Source: Euptelea pleiosperma (lineage: Eukaryota; Streptophyta; Magnoliopsida; Ranunculales; Eupteleaceae). Taken from it: DNA of 64,000 nucleotides. A model generated the notes under the pieces. That model was not told where the DNA came from. It saw only the letters and a list, made by a program, of their open reading frames with translations, and made no database searches. The stretch is from contig CM068540.1 in assembly GCA_035048495.1 (NCBI GenBank), positions 15,732,829 through 15,796,828 of the forward strand, in the 5' to 3' direction. The position numbers were made by a program, and so were the translations under genes. The first letter of the stretch is position 1; each line of letters starts with the position of its first letter. Shown here piece by piece: positions 1-10,201 of this stretch.

Positions 1-585
1 TGCGGAGTTATAAACAAGGTTGATTTTGATTATATAAATATAAACGGCGAGGAAAGTGAAAACCAACCAACCAATGGTAATCCTATAATGCGTTTGGACG
101 GTTTGGAAGATTTTATTTAATTATTACATCGACCTTTTTCCATGTGCATGTGTACGTCCAAGAAATTTGTGGCAGTTTGCGAGTAATTGAAGAAGAATGC
201 CAATAAATCAAGGGTCTACAATTATGTATAGAAGAGTATGGTATACATTTATGTAGGATTAATTGTGATAATTGGGCCCACAAGTGAAGAAAAAGGCTGA
301 AAATCCCGTGTGATAGGCTTATTTTGTAAGAGACCATTCAACATTAGTGAGAGACCTTGAAAGTACTTAGGTCTACGTATCCATAGGACTTAGAGGGGGG
401 GGTGAACAGGTCTAGTTCAAATTTTAGAAATTATTTTAAACTAGTATATTCAGGCAGTGATTTAGGATCCTATCGTATGTGATTGTTATATTATTCATAA
501 AATTGTTCAATCCAATCTCAAGATAAGCAAACAATCAATCACAGACAACACGCGGCATTTAATGAAGAAACTCCACTGAATAAAC
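1..585. other. Unassigned intergenic DNA
   Basis: AT-rich sequence without a recognisable coding region or element end. The short ORF at 113-337 (-) has no recognisable domain and is not treated as a gene. Confidence 0.5.
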
Positions 586-593
586 CTCGGAAC

Positions 594-1002
594 CATGGTT
601 TTAAAAATGGCTGTTTAAACGGTTTTAATGGCTGTTTAAACGGTAACGCCCCAAGCCCGTTTCCGTTAAACCGTTTAAACACGTTTTATCGGTTTTGAAA
701 AAACCGGCCGTTAGAATCGTTTAAACAGCCGTTTAATTTTGGAAAATTTTGTAAAAAAAATGGCTGTTAAAACCATTTAATTCCGTTAAAATCCATTTAA
801 TTTCCATTAAATTCCATTAAATTCTTTTTTTTTTAATTTTCAAATTTCAAAATTTGAATTTCAGCGCCACTTATTCCTCTTTTTTCCGTTAAAATCCATT
901 TTTTCCCGTTTTTGCCCTACCGTTTCAATCCGTTTTAGCGGCGGTTTAAACGGTAACGCCCCCAGTCCGTTTAACCGTTAAAACGGCCTCCTTTAAACCT
1001 TG
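594..1002. mobile_element. Family A hAT (Ac/Ds-like) MITE, copy A1
   Basis: A 409-bp element runs from CATGGTTTTAAA to TTTAAACCTTG. It is flanked by a perfect 8-bp direct repeat CTCGGAAC at 586-593 and 1003-1010. The interior is a dense series of AAACGG/CCGTTT words on both strands around an AT-rich centre. An 8-bp duplication and ends beginning CA fit the hAT superfamily. AAACGG is the hexamer bound by the maize Ac transposase. No coding capacity. Confidence 0.85.
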
Positions 1003-1010
1003 CTCGGAAC

Positions 1011-2078
1011 CACGTCCAGACGATAAATTACACTAACAAATTTCAGACCATTACCAAGCAACTGAGTTAACACTCTCTTACACTTCTTTTGTACATTTCA
1101 CCATGTTGCAACAACATGACATGTTTTCTATTCATCAAAGGAGGATGTTAGTAACGCAAGGTGACAAACCTGTCTTGGGTGTTTTTTCCAAAATCCATCC
1201 AAGGTAGGAAAACAACAGAGAACCTAGAGGAAATTGCTCTTTGGCTCCTTGAAACTAATTAGCTTATGTAACTTATCAAAATTGGACTCTCTAATTAGTA
1301 CATTTCAATTAGAAACTTTCCTAGAAAAGGGTTTACTTCCATAATGGAAAGCTTCCTACAGACTCTCTTAAGATTCCATAAATACAAGTTACAAGTTCTA
1401 TGTAAAGGTAGGATCATCACTTCTCCAATCAATTCACTTATAACTTCGTCCCTCTCATCTTACTTGAGGTTGGAGTATGTTTACAGGTAACCCTAGCGTC
1501 TAACCAATAAAGGAGATCACGAAGACCCTCTTGTTGGAGCCACCAAAGAATCTCCCACACAATTCAATTCCTTCAGTATGTCCTCCTTTAGAGATGTACA
1601 GGCCCTGGTTTTCTCACTTAGTTTACAACCCAATTCAATGAATATTTTTATGGACATGTGAACGGCTATGAAAATTTTGTGACCTGGTAGGTTACTCGAT
1701 CTACCCAATTTTGGTGCATTTCTTACATATTTTCATGTTGAAGACTTCTTTGGAATTTATGATTTTGGAAGACTTTCGTGATTTCTAAAAGATCAAAGGC
1801 TATCTTGTGATTATGAAAATTAAGGGGTTAAGTTTTAATTTTTGTAAGTTTGAATTATTGGGTGACTTGAGCTATAAAAGACGGGAGACAACTTTTAAGG
1901 GTGTCTACGTATGGGAGGTGTGTAAAGACTTTGTTTGGGTGGGAACTATGCTTTAGGGATATTTTGGTCCTTATCCTTTTGCGTTTTTATGGCTGTCAAT
2001 CATTAGATTTGACACGTATATTGATGTGATACTTTGTCCAAAGAGTTATCACGAACATTTGTTAATTTTCCTTCATGA
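1011..2078. other. Unassigned intergenic DNA
   Basis: No recognisable coding sequence or repeat boundary. ORF 1517-1708 (-) is not supported by any motif. Confidence 0.4.
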
Positions 2079-2087
2079 TTTTTGAGA

Positions 2088-2165
2088 GGGCCGGTCCACG
2101 GGCACCCACATCTTTCGGATGTGCACCACCCCACCCCACCCCTTCTCCTTCGTTTTCTCTCTCTC

Positions 2166-2202
<37 letters not shown>

Positions 2203-2270
2203 TCCTCACCCTCACACCACCCCACCCCACTTTGGCTGGGCACCCAACCTACCCCACCCCTTCTCCTTCA

Positions 2271-2305
<35 letters not shown>

Positions 2306-2507
2306 CGGGGCTTTTAACCCCCACAGCGTTGAACTACTCTGGGGACTATGTAGCCCACGACAATTCAACACTGCGGGGGCTAAAATCCCAGAAAGAGAGA
2401 GAGAAAAAAACAAAGGAGTTGAGTGGTGTGGGTGCCCAAACTGAAGGAAAAATTTTGGTCCCACATGGGTGCCCAGCGGAAAGACGTGGGCGCCCGTAGA
2501 TTGACCC
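2088..2507. mobile_element. Family T Mutator-like MITE, copy T1
   Basis: Left end GGGCCGGTCCACGGGCACCC and right end GTGGGCGCCCGTAGATTGACCC are an imperfect inverted pair matching copies T2 and T3. The flanking 9-mers TTTTTGAGA (2079-2087) and TTTTTAAAA (2508-2516) agree at 7 of 9 bases, a decayed Mutator-type duplication. The core holds (CT)n runs near 2160-2200 and 2275-2300. Those runs produce spurious ORFs in several frames. Confidence 0.7.
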
Positions 2508-2695
2508 TTTTTAAAAACACATTACTTTCAATCTATAAGTTAGTTTATAGTAACACTAGAATCATTAGAAATTTCTTGAAGAGATTTAAGAGTTTTGAAA
2601 TGATAAACCAATTCTAAGAATTTTTGTGGGTGATGATGCCATAGACCTGGGTTGGTCATTTTTGTGGGCGATGATACGACAGTTTAGCACGAGAT

Positions 2696-2771
2696 GTTGC
2701 CAACTTGCTCAGGTGGTAAAGTTTGTGGGTGATGATACCATAGACCTGGGTTCAAAACCCCGCTTTCACCG
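2696..2771 (+). repeat. tRNA-derived SINE-like head or tRNA pseudogene
   Basis: TTGCTCAGGTGGTAA (2705-2718) resembles an RNA polymerase III A box and GGTTCAAAACC (2749-2759) a B box, spaced as in a tRNA gene. A related stretch (GTGGGTGATGAT..CCATAGACCTGGGTT) precedes it at about 2625-2655, so the segment is partly duplicated. No intact cloverleaf can be drawn with confidence. A plant SINE head is the likeliest reading. Confidence 0.45.
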
Positions 2772-2989
2772 AGTTACTGATCTATTGAAAAAATAGGTTT
2801 ACTTAGCAAAAAAGTGTTTAGCTTGATGTCCGAAATTTGTGTGGTGGTCATCGAGCTTCCAACAAAATCTAAAGACCACTACACGCACTCAAAGAACATC
2901 CAGTGGATTGATCCCAAGGACAACAATGCTTACAGCATCATTCTAGGGAATATACATGGTTGACCTTCAGTCATCGGAGTCTATCCAAC

Positions 2990-3180
2990 GAGTAAAACTT
3001 TGATGACTGCAGACTGTCATCCAAGCCAATGACAGCCCACAATATCAGCCACGTGACATATTTTTAGAGGATGCTGACAGTATAGATGTTTGGCCAATCC
3101 CTAGGTGGATCTACAAACAAAAATCAACATGATAGATGATTTGTAGGCGTTGGAGGTAAGATTGAAACCTGAACCTTAAT
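2990..3180 (+). mobile_element. Family B Mutator-like MITE, left half only
   Basis: Starts with the family B tip GAGTAAAACTTTGATGAC. It continues through the conserved words GCCACGTGACA and GGATGTTTGGCCAATC-like sequence, then stops before the right arm. A truncated copy. Confidence 0.6.
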
Positions 3181-3320
3181 TGCCACACGTAAATCTCTCG
3201 TCTACATAATAATTATTTTGTTAGGCAAACTGGCAAACCGAAATCACCAAACAGGAGTAATACTTTGATGACCGGGTCCTTTCACTTGGCACGTGATTTT
3301 GTACGGGCTGACCACCTCGT

Positions 3321-3405
3321 CTTCACCGCACACATACCCAGGGTGTACTCAGTGAATTAAAAAAAAAATCTTAAAAAACACTCCCCTGGGTATGTGTGGG
3401 TGAAG
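3321..3405. repeat. Short inverted repeat
   Basis: CTTCACCGCACACATACCCA (3321-3340) pairs with CTGGGTATGTGTGGGTGAAG (3386-3405), separated by a purine-rich spacer. Probably the remnant of a tiny fold-back element. It lies just outside the family A cluster. Confidence 0.5.
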
Positions 3406-3420
3406 CCGATTTGGTTCAAC

Positions 3421-4235
3421 CAAGGTTTAAAGGAGTCCGTTTTAACGGTTAAACGGACTGGGGGCGTTACCGTTTAAACGGCCATTAAAACGGATTGAAA
3501 CGGTTAGGGGCGAAAATAGAAAAAAATGGGAAAAAACAGAATTAAACGGATTTTAACGATTTTAACGGAAAAAAACGGAAAAAGTGGCGCTGAAATTCAA
3601 ATTTTGAAATTTGAAAATTAAAAAAAAAAAATAGAATTTAACGGACTTAAACGGAATTAAACGGTTTTAACAGCCTTTTTTCACAAAAACTTTCAAAATT
3701 AAACTGCTATTTAAACGATTTTAACAGCCGTTAAAACAAAAAAAGGGCTATTTTTTTCAAAAACGATAAAACGCGTTTAAACGGAAACGGGCTTGGTGTG
3801 TTACCGTTTAAACGGCCGTTTTTAAAACCAAAACAGCCGTTTAAACGGTTTTAACGGCCGTTTAAACAGTAACGCCCCAAGCCCGTTTCCGTTAAAACCG
3901 TTTAAACACGTTTTATCGGTTTTGAAAAAAACGGCCGTTTTTTTGTTTTAAAGGCCGTTAAAATCATTTAAACAGCCGTTTAATTTTGAAAAATTTTATG
4001 AAAAAAACGGTCGTTAAAACAGTTTAATTCCGTTTGTTTTTTTAAATTTTAAAATTTCAAAATTTGAATTTCAGGGCCACTTTTTCCGTTTTTTTCCGTT
4101 AAAATCTGTTTAATTCCGTTTTTTCCCATTTTCTTTCTATTTTTGTCCCTGACCGTTTCAATCCATTTTAACGGCCGTTTAAACGGTAACGTCCTCAGTC
4201 CGTTTAACCGTTAAAACAGCCTCCTTTAAACCTTG
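3421..4235. mobile_element. Family A inverted dimer, A2 (head-to-head)
   Basis: Two family A monomers are fused in opposite orientation near 3826. Both outer ends therefore carry the same terminus CAAGGTTTAAAGGAG, giving a longer perfect terminal repeat than a monomer has. The 8-bp duplication is GGTTCAAC at 3413-3420, with GGCTCAAC at 4236-4243. The body is packed with AAACGG/CCGTTT. The unit looks as if it transposed as one 815-bp element. Confidence 0.8.
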
Positions 4236-4243
4236 GGCTCAAC

Positions 4244-4624
4244 CAAGGTTTAAAAAATGGCCGTTATAACGAAAATAACGGCCGTTATAACGGATTCGGA
4301 CCTACCCTGTTACGTTATGGACCGTTAAAACGCCCAGAAAATAACGGCCGTTATTTTCCGTTATAACGAAAATAACGAATGTTATTCTCTGGAAAATTTT
4401 GTGAAAAAAAAAACGGCTGTTATTTTCGTTTTTTTTCCGTATTTTTCCTTTATATTCTGTTACTTTCATTTTGAAATTTTGAAATTCAAATTTTAAAATT
4501 CAAAATTTGAATTTCAGCGCCATTTTTTCCATTTTTGCCCTTGAGCGTTTGTTTTCGTTATAGGGGAAAAAAGGGTAACTCCCCCAGTCCGTTATACCGT
4601 TAGAACGGTGCCCTTTAAACCTTG
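4244..4624. mobile_element. Family A MITE, TAACGG subfamily, A3
   Basis: Same terminal sequence as A1/A2 (CAAGGTTTAAA..TTTAAACCTTG) but the interior words are TTATAACGG and AATAACGG instead of TTTAAACGG. Flanked by GGCTCAAC (4236-4243, shared with A2) and GGTTCAAC (4625-4632). It therefore sits in the exact target site already used by A2. Confidence 0.8.
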
Positions 4625-4633
4625 GGTTCAACC

Positions 4634-5142
4634 ATACAAAATCCACGCGCATCCACGCGCCGAGATCTCCGGCCCTGTCATCGCCGCTGATGACAGGGAA
4701 GTTTTACTCTCCAAGGAGGCTGATTTTTGGTCCGAGCCCAAATAGGGATGGCCAACGCAGCCATAGTCTTTAAGAAAGTGTGACGTCGCCTATGCGGTCT
4801 GTGAGTGCCTGTCGTTAAAGTTTTAGGTGAGAAGGCAGTAAGATAAGGGAAAAACTATGCAAAGAGTCGCGATGTAACAAGCTGTAGCTTAGGCCAAAAG
4901 CGTCAGCTAACATCATTTTTTTTGTTACTCACCGCTACCATCTGGGATCACCGACCGCATGGATGTTAGCCCACCCCTTGGTAGACATTCATACCAAAAC
5001 TCAGCTAGTTTGATGCTTTTTTCACCGTTGGTTTTAGTACTAAAAAGAAATGGTTGAATACAACGGCTAGAATTATGTCTTAAAAAAAGTACTAAAATCT
5101 AATAAATCATGGTGATTTCTTGTGTATATCCATCAATAGGTG
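4634..5142. repeat. Intergenic DNA with a family D fold-back fragment
   Basis: Positions about 4866-5002 match the right arm of the fold-back at 9.8-10.2 kb (GATGTAACAAGCTGTAGC .. TTGGTAGACATTCATACC). The rest is unassigned. Confidence 0.45.
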
Positions 5143-5150
5143 GGGTAAAC

Positions 5151-5777
5151 CAAGGTTTAAAGGAGGCCGTTTTAACGGTTTAACGGACTGGAAACGTTAC
5201 CGTTTAAACGGCCGTTAAAACGGATTGAAACGGCCGGTAAACATCGATGCGGCCAGTACTGGGCCCAGATGGTTAGTAACAAAACTGGTGGCAGCTGGCG
5301 CTTTTGACGTAAGCTACAGCTTCTTACATCACCACCTGTACGCAAATGATTAGTAACAAAGGCCCTGCTTGGTTCACAGCCCTTGGAAAGCATTTTGTAC
5401 TCCAGTGCAAATGGGGTGAGTTGCATCGCAGTCACTTACCAGGTTTTTGGGCTGCACATGATTGCATCCATATTTCTTTTAAAGAGTTTGCAAGGGCTGG
5501 GCAACTACTTGCACGCGAACTCATTTGCACGGCCCCAACCAATCACTTGTAAATTTGTAATTCTAAGACCATGGCAAGTGGTGCATTGCAATCTGATATG
5601 CATTGAACTAAGCAGGTCCACTCGATCACAGATGTAGGAGAAGCCTTGAGGCAAGAAAATTTTGAAGCGGCATCATGTACCAATGATCAGGCGCCGCATA
5701 TACCCAGGGTTGCTTTTTTTTTTTTTAACCTAATCGCCGTCATTAGTAGACCTACGTACCAAATATCAACTCCAGGG
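5151..5777. mobile_element. Composite segment starting with a truncated family A end, A4
   Basis: Begins CAAGGTTTAAAGGAGGCC and keeps about 90 bp of family A. It then runs into a family D fragment (5260-5360) and a Tourist-like end GGCCCTGCTTGG (5361). The 8-mer GGGTAAAC occurs at 5143-5150 and again at 5778-5785, as if the whole 627-bp segment were bounded by a hAT duplication. However, the right-hand terminal repeat is not recognisable. Confidence 0.4.
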
Positions 5778-5784
5778 GGGTAAA

Positions 5785-6171
5785 CCCTCGCTACTGCATG
5801 ATGTGAGCAGAAGCCGATCACAGCACCCAATACGAGCCACATGGCACACTCTTAGAGATTGCTGACCATATGGATGTTTGGCAAATCACCAGGTGGACCT
5901 ACAAACCGAAATAAATATGATCAGTGATTTCTAAACGTTGGATTGGAGTTATTTTCATGGGTTGATTTTAACCGTAGGAATTTGAGCATTATTAAGCGTT
6001 ATTTTGGGAGTAAAGATCCAAAGGTTGTAAATCACTAATCAGGCTGATTTTTGGTTTGTAGGTCCACCGAGAGACTGACAAAACATCCATACGGTCAGCG
6101 CTCTCTAAGAGTGTACCACGTGGCTCATATTATGTGCTGTGATCGGCTTAGCTCACATCATGCAGTGAGGG
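5785..6171. mobile_element. Family B fold-back MITE upstream of DRT100
   Basis: Left arm CCCTCGCTACTGCATGATGT.. pairs with the right arm ending CATCATGCAGTGAGGG. The arms are about 160 bp each and meet near 5990. The conserved core words (GGATGTTTGG, GATTAGTGATTTCTAA-like, CATACGGTCAG) match other family B copies. The right arm carries a CACGTG G-box at 6117-6122. The outermost tip differs from the GAGTAAAAC tip of other copies. Clear target duplications were not found. Confidence 0.75.
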
Positions 6172-6414
6172 AAGGGAACTTCAAAGAATTATTTCTCAAA
6201 CTTGGACTCCATCCTTCCATACAGTAAATGGTCTTTAAGAGTATCCACGTGGCCCAGACCGACGTCTCTGAGCAAAAATTGACCCGTAAGATAGAGACCC
6301 ACCCCTCTAATTATTATCATGGTAGAAAATGATAAGGGTAATTCACCTACCCAAGCTAAAGGGGCAAAGTCCGTAATTTCAATCTAGAACAGGGGCAAAT
6401 TTGTTACAAAAAGA

Positions 6415-6422
6415 TATATAAA
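6415..6422 (+). promoter_or_regulatory. TATA box of the DRT100-like gene
   Basis: TATATAAA lies 93 bp before the ATG at 6508. A start of transcription about 30 bp downstream (near 6445) would fall after the upstream in-frame ATG at 6439. This supports translation from 6508. Confidence 0.6.
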
Positions 6423-6507
6423 AACGACGCTAGTCCCCATGATGGAGAGCCCCCCAACGCAGATAACGTTACAGTCAAGGCTGCTTGAGCTTTTTAGAGT
6501 GAGAGTC

Positions 6508-7602
6508 ATGGGTGTCGTCTTCTTCGTTTCCCTCCTCCTCCTCGCCGTTCTTTCTACTGTTAACTCCTGCCCGCCGTCAGATCGGGCAGCTCTCCTCGCC
6601 TTCAAATCTGCCCTTTCCGAACCTTACTTGGGCATCTTCAACTCATGGACGGGCTACGACTGCTGCCACAACTGGTACGGCGTCAGTTGCGACCCGACAA
6701 ATTACCGAGTCGCCGATATCAACCTACGTGGCGAGTCAGAAGATCCCATCTTCGAAAAAGCCCACCGCTCCGGCTACATGACCGGCACAATCTCCCCTGC
6801 TATTTGTAAACTCGACCGCCTCACCAACATAATAATCGCCGATTGGAAAGGAATCTCCGGCGTGATTCCCTCCTGCATCACCTCACTTCCTTACCTCCGC
6901 ATCCTCGACCTCATCGGCAACAGAATATCCGGCCAGATTCCGTCTGATATCGGGAAACTCCAGCATCTCACCGTCTTGAACGTCGCCGACAATCTCATCA
7001 CCGGTAGGATCCCACCGTCGATCGTGAATATGGTCGGACTAATGCATCTAGATCTCAGAAACAACAAAATCATCGGCGAGATTCCTCGTGACATCGGTAA
7101 GCTTAACATGCTGAGCAGAGCTCTACTGAGTCGGAATCAGCTCAGCGGTCCGATCCCGAGTTCGATCTCAAATATCTACCGACTCGCGGATCTAGATCTG
7201 TCTGAGAACCAACTCACCAGCTCGATTCCGGCTTCGATCGGGAGAATGCCGGTGTTATCAACGTTGAACCTCGATTGCAACCAAATCTCCGGTACGGTTC
7301 CGACGACACTATTGAACGGTTCAGGGTTGAGCATATTGAATCTGAGCCGAAACGCGATTGAAGGATACATACCGGATGTTTTCGGGGCGAGATCGTATTT
7401 CACGGCGTTGGATCTGTCGTACAACAGGTTGAGAGGTCAGATACCGAAATCGATATTGAGTGCGTCATATATAGGACACCTGGATCTGAGTCACAACCAC
7501 CTCTGTGGGCGGATTCCGACGGGATCGCCGTTCGATCATCTGGAAGCTTCGTCGTTTGAGAGTAACGATTGTCTATGTGGGAAGCCACTAAAGATGTGCT
7601 AA
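6508..7602 (+). CDS. DRT100: DRT100-like secreted leucine-rich repeat protein
   Basis: A complete, intronless 364-residue protein. Residues 2-20 (GVVFFVSLLLLAVLSTVNS) form a signal peptide. An LRR N-terminal cap follows with DRAALLAFKSAL and the cysteine cluster DCCHNWYGVSC. About nine plant-type LRRs (LxxLDLxxNxIxGxIP) lead to a C-terminal cysteine cap CLCGKPLKMC. The stretches RSGYMTGTISPAIC, ADWKGISG, NLDCNQISG and GRIPTGSPFDHLEASSF are diagnostic of Arabidopsis DRT100 (about 370 aa) rather than polygalacturonase inhibitors, its nearest relatives. There is no transmembrane helix or kinase, so the protein should be secreted to the apoplast. DRT100 was named for partial complementation of E. 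coli repair mutants; its real role in plants is not established. An in-frame ATG at 6439 adds 23 residues in front of the signal peptide and is less likely (see the TATA box). Confidence 0.93.
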   Translation: MGVVFFVSLLLLAVLSTVNSCPPSDRAALLAFKSALSEPYLGIFNSWTGYDCCHNWYGVSCDPTNYRVADINLRGESEDPIFEKAHRSGYMTGTISPAICKLDRLTNIIIADWKGISGVIPSCITSLPYLRILDLIGNRISGQIPSDIGKLQHLTVLNVADNLITGRIPPSIVNMVGLMHLDLRNNKIIGEIPRDIGKLNMLSRALLSRNQLSGPIPSSISNIYRLADLDLSENQLTSSIPASIGRMPVLSTLNLDCNQISGTVPTTLLNGSGLSILNLSRNAIEGYIPDVFGARSYFTALDLSYNRLRGQIPKSILSASYIGHLDLSHNHLCGRIPTGSPFDHLEASSFESNDCLCGKPLKMC

Positions 7603-7918
7603 TGTTTCGGCCGATATAATCGAAAATAACGGTTTCGGTTTCGGCTTTCCGTTCCGTGTCGTGTAGTATTAGATTAAGTAGAGGATATAATATAATTAGC
7701 CGAAAAAGACAAAGGAAGATTGACACATGCACGTGAAAAACAGTCGGGGGTGACAGAGACAGTTGAAAAGACTGTTTTCCGTTGTCGTATCCTTTTTTTA
7801 TTTGTATTTGTTTTTGTATTTATATTTATATTTATATTTGTATTTGTATTTGTATTGGAGAGAATATTATTGAAAAAATTAGAAAAGCTAAGGTAATTTA
7901 ATTACATATCTAATTATG
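7603..7918 (+). other. 3' flank of DRT100-like gene
   Basis: AT-rich trailer with a run of TTTGTATT/TTTATATT repeats at about 7797-7857, typical of a plant 3' untranslated or terminator region. No canonical single poly(A) signal stands out. Confidence 0.4.
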
Positions 7919-7926
7919 GTTTAAGC

Positions 7927-8220
7927 CATGGTTTAACGCCGTTTTAACAGTTTCCATGGCCGTTAAAAGTTAAAACAGTAACGCCCCAAGCCCGTTAAGA
8001 ACCTGTTTTGACGCTTAGAAAATAACCACCACTTTTTTGTTTTTAATGGCTGCTATTTCCCTTAAAATCCGTTATTTGTCCATTAAATTCCGGTTTTTTT
8101 TTATGTTTTTCCAATTTTTTTCATTTTTGCCCGTCCATTACCATCCATTTTAATTTTAACGGGTTTAACATGAATGCCCCTTATCCGTTATACCGTTAAA
8201 ACTGCATCTTTTAAACCTTG
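7927..8220. mobile_element. Family A MITE, A5
   Basis: CATGGTTTAACG .. TTTTAAACCTTG, 294 bp, with a perfect 8-bp duplication GTTTAAGC at 7919-7926 and 8221-8228. The AACGG words are more decayed than in other copies. It lies 325 bp past the DRT100 stop codon. Confidence 0.8.
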
Positions 8221-8334
8221 GTTTAAGCAATTTGTCAAAGGGAAAAAATTGTCCAGCACCAAGAATTCATGTGTGTGAATATAGACCGAACATTAACATG
8301 ATTAGTGTTTTATATCCATTAGATTTTAGTTTTT

Positions 8335-8564
8335 TCTTGGGTTGCTTTTCAACCATGGGATTGGATCATTATTTTTGGGATGAGAACAAAGATCCAATGG
8401 CAAAAAATACCAATCAAACTGATTTTCAATCGAGATTGGAGATCTCTTTTTCTTGGGTTATTTTTAAACCATGGGATTGGATCATTATTTTGGAGTGGGA
8501 ACAAAGATCCCATGGCTAAAAATCACTAATCAGACTGATTTTTAATCGAGATTGGAGATCTCCC
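8335..8564. repeat. Tandem duplication, about 116 bp x 2
   Basis: Two copies of a unit beginning TCTTGGGTT (8335 and 8451) and ending near GGAGATCTC. The unit includes ACCATGGGATTGGATCATTA. The copies differ by scattered substitutions. Confidence 0.75.
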
Positions 8565-8933
8565 GCATAAAAGAAAGTCAAGTAATTGAATGGAATTTTT
8601 CTCCGAGGTATCAATTTGAAATATTATTAAAAAATTTAATGAAAAATGGAAAAAACGGCGAATAATCCGTACCATATAAGGTCATTTAAAAAAAACTTAC
8701 TATTCAAGTATAATTAATCAGGTTTAGAGACTTGAACGATGAAAAGGGCATGTAGTCAACCAACTCATTGATCAAGACTGTTCTTACGCTGTCACATTTT
8801 GGATTGGTGGCAACGAAGATTTAGACTTGACCGACAAGATAATCTCGAAGTTCCAATGTTAGATCGGATAGGAAGGAGATTTGAAAACGATTTTGAGGAC
8901 AAGAAATTCCACCAGCTCATGAATCATAATTAT

Positions 8934-9308
8934 GGGTCGGGCTCAAGGGACCCCCTTTTTTGACCCATCTTGGCGTACCCACATAGAAGATGAATCAATG
9001 GCTGATTTTCATAGACTGGTTTTCAAATCATAGAGATCATCCTCACAAAAATTCAAATCATTCTGATATTCATAGACTGGTTTAGAAGCTGAAGCATTAT
9101 GGACGTTGATTTTTACCTGTAATTTTAAAACCACATTTGATGGGGTTAGAAATTTCAGAATGGGCTGATTTTTTTGTTGGGGTGATCTATATGGTGAGGT
9201 TATCATCCCCACCAAAAATCAGCCATTGATTCATCTTCTACCTGGGTACATATGCCAAGATGGGGGTCAAAAAAGGGGTTAGAAATGGGGGTCCCTTGAG
9301 CCCGACCC
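8934..9308. mobile_element. Family C fold-back MITE, C1
   Basis: GGGTCGGGCTCAAGGGACCC pairs with GGGTCCCTTGAGCCCGACCC at the other end. The arms continue for about 80 bp. The flanking 9-mers CATAATTAT (8925-8933) and CATAATATT (9309-9317) agree at 7 of 9, compatible with a decayed Mutator-type duplication. Confidence 0.7.
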
Positions 9309-9374
9309 CATAATATTAGCCCTTGTGTTTATTTCTTTAACACTGCGTTTTTGTTAGTAGAAAAACAAAAAAGG

Positions 9375-9723
9375 TCAGGATAAGGGGACAAATTTTGACA
9401 CAAAATTTCACACCAATTGTGGTGTACCCACATGGAAGATAAATCAATGGCCGATTTTTGGTGAGGATGATCTCTTCACCATATAGATCACCCCTACAAA
9501 AATTAGCCCATTCTGAAATTTCTAACCCCATCAAATATGGGTTTCAAGTAAAAAATAGACGGTCTATAATTCTTCAACTTGTAAACCAGGCTACGAATAT
9601 CAAAATGATTTGAATTTTTGTGAGGGTGATCTCACCAAAAATCATCCCATTCCAAAACTTATAATTCATATATTGGCCCCCGTCAATTTTGTGTCAAAAT
9701 TTGTGTCCCTTGATCTTGACCCC
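9375..9723. mobile_element. Family C-related fold-back MITE, C2
   Basis: GGTCAGGATAAGGGGACAAA.. pairs with ..TTTGTGTCCCTTGATCTTGACC. The interior shares TACCCACATGGAAGAT and ATCAATGGCCGATTTT-type words with C1. AAACAAAAA lies at both borders but the exact duplication is ambiguous in the A-rich flank. Confidence 0.6.
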
Positions 9724-9789
9724 AAACAAAAAATATCAGGTTCTCTCTTTTCTAGTTCATAACAAGTTTCTACCATCTGGCAAAGGGTT

Positions 9790-10171
9790 CACGTGGTCAG
9801 TGGGCCAGATGGCAGCGGTGAGTAACAAAAATGGTGTTACAGCTTGTTACATCGCCACCCTTATTCCTTTATGTACCGGGTCCGGCATGTGTAATATCAT
9901 GCATTGGCTGTGTTTCCAATGTTGTAAAAATTTCACCAAGCGACAGCATTAAGAACCCTTCAAAAAACACAAAAGCATCGCAAATTTTTATGATATGACA
10001 AAGGGTTCTTAATGCTGTTGCCTGGTAAAATTTTTACAACATTGGAAACAGCCAATGTATGAAATTACACATGCCGAACCCGATACATAAAGGAAGAAGG
10101 GTGGCGATGTAACAAGCTGTAGCACCATTTTGTTACTCACCACTCCCGTCTGGCCCACTGACCACGTGGAT
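9790..10171. mobile_element. Family D long fold-back element
   Basis: Arms at about 9790-9962 and 10002-10171 are near-perfect inverted copies of about 170 bp (for example GTTACAGCTTGTTACATCGC against GCGATGTAACAAGCTGTAGC), leaving a loop of about 40 bp. The right end continues TTGGTAGACATTCATACC to about 10201, as in the fragment at 4.9-5.0 kb. No ORF. Confidence 0.75.
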
Positions 10172-10201
10172 GTGTAGCCCACCCTTGGTAGACATTCATA
10201 C

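Noticed and set aside
595..1011. 9-bp target duplications for family A (Mutator type)
   Set aside because: Across seven copies the ninth base mismatches in most. Placing the terminal C inside the element gives consistent 8-bp duplications and matching ends, so hAT fits better.
2075..2499. Overlapping ORFs of 60-126 codons
   Set aside because: They read (CT)n tracts of a family T element in several frames; low-complexity Ser/Leu proteins without any domain.
6439..6507. Upstream in-frame ATG of the DRT100-like gene
   Set aside because: It would put 23 extra residues before a good signal peptide and lies before the transcription start expected from the TATA box at 6415.
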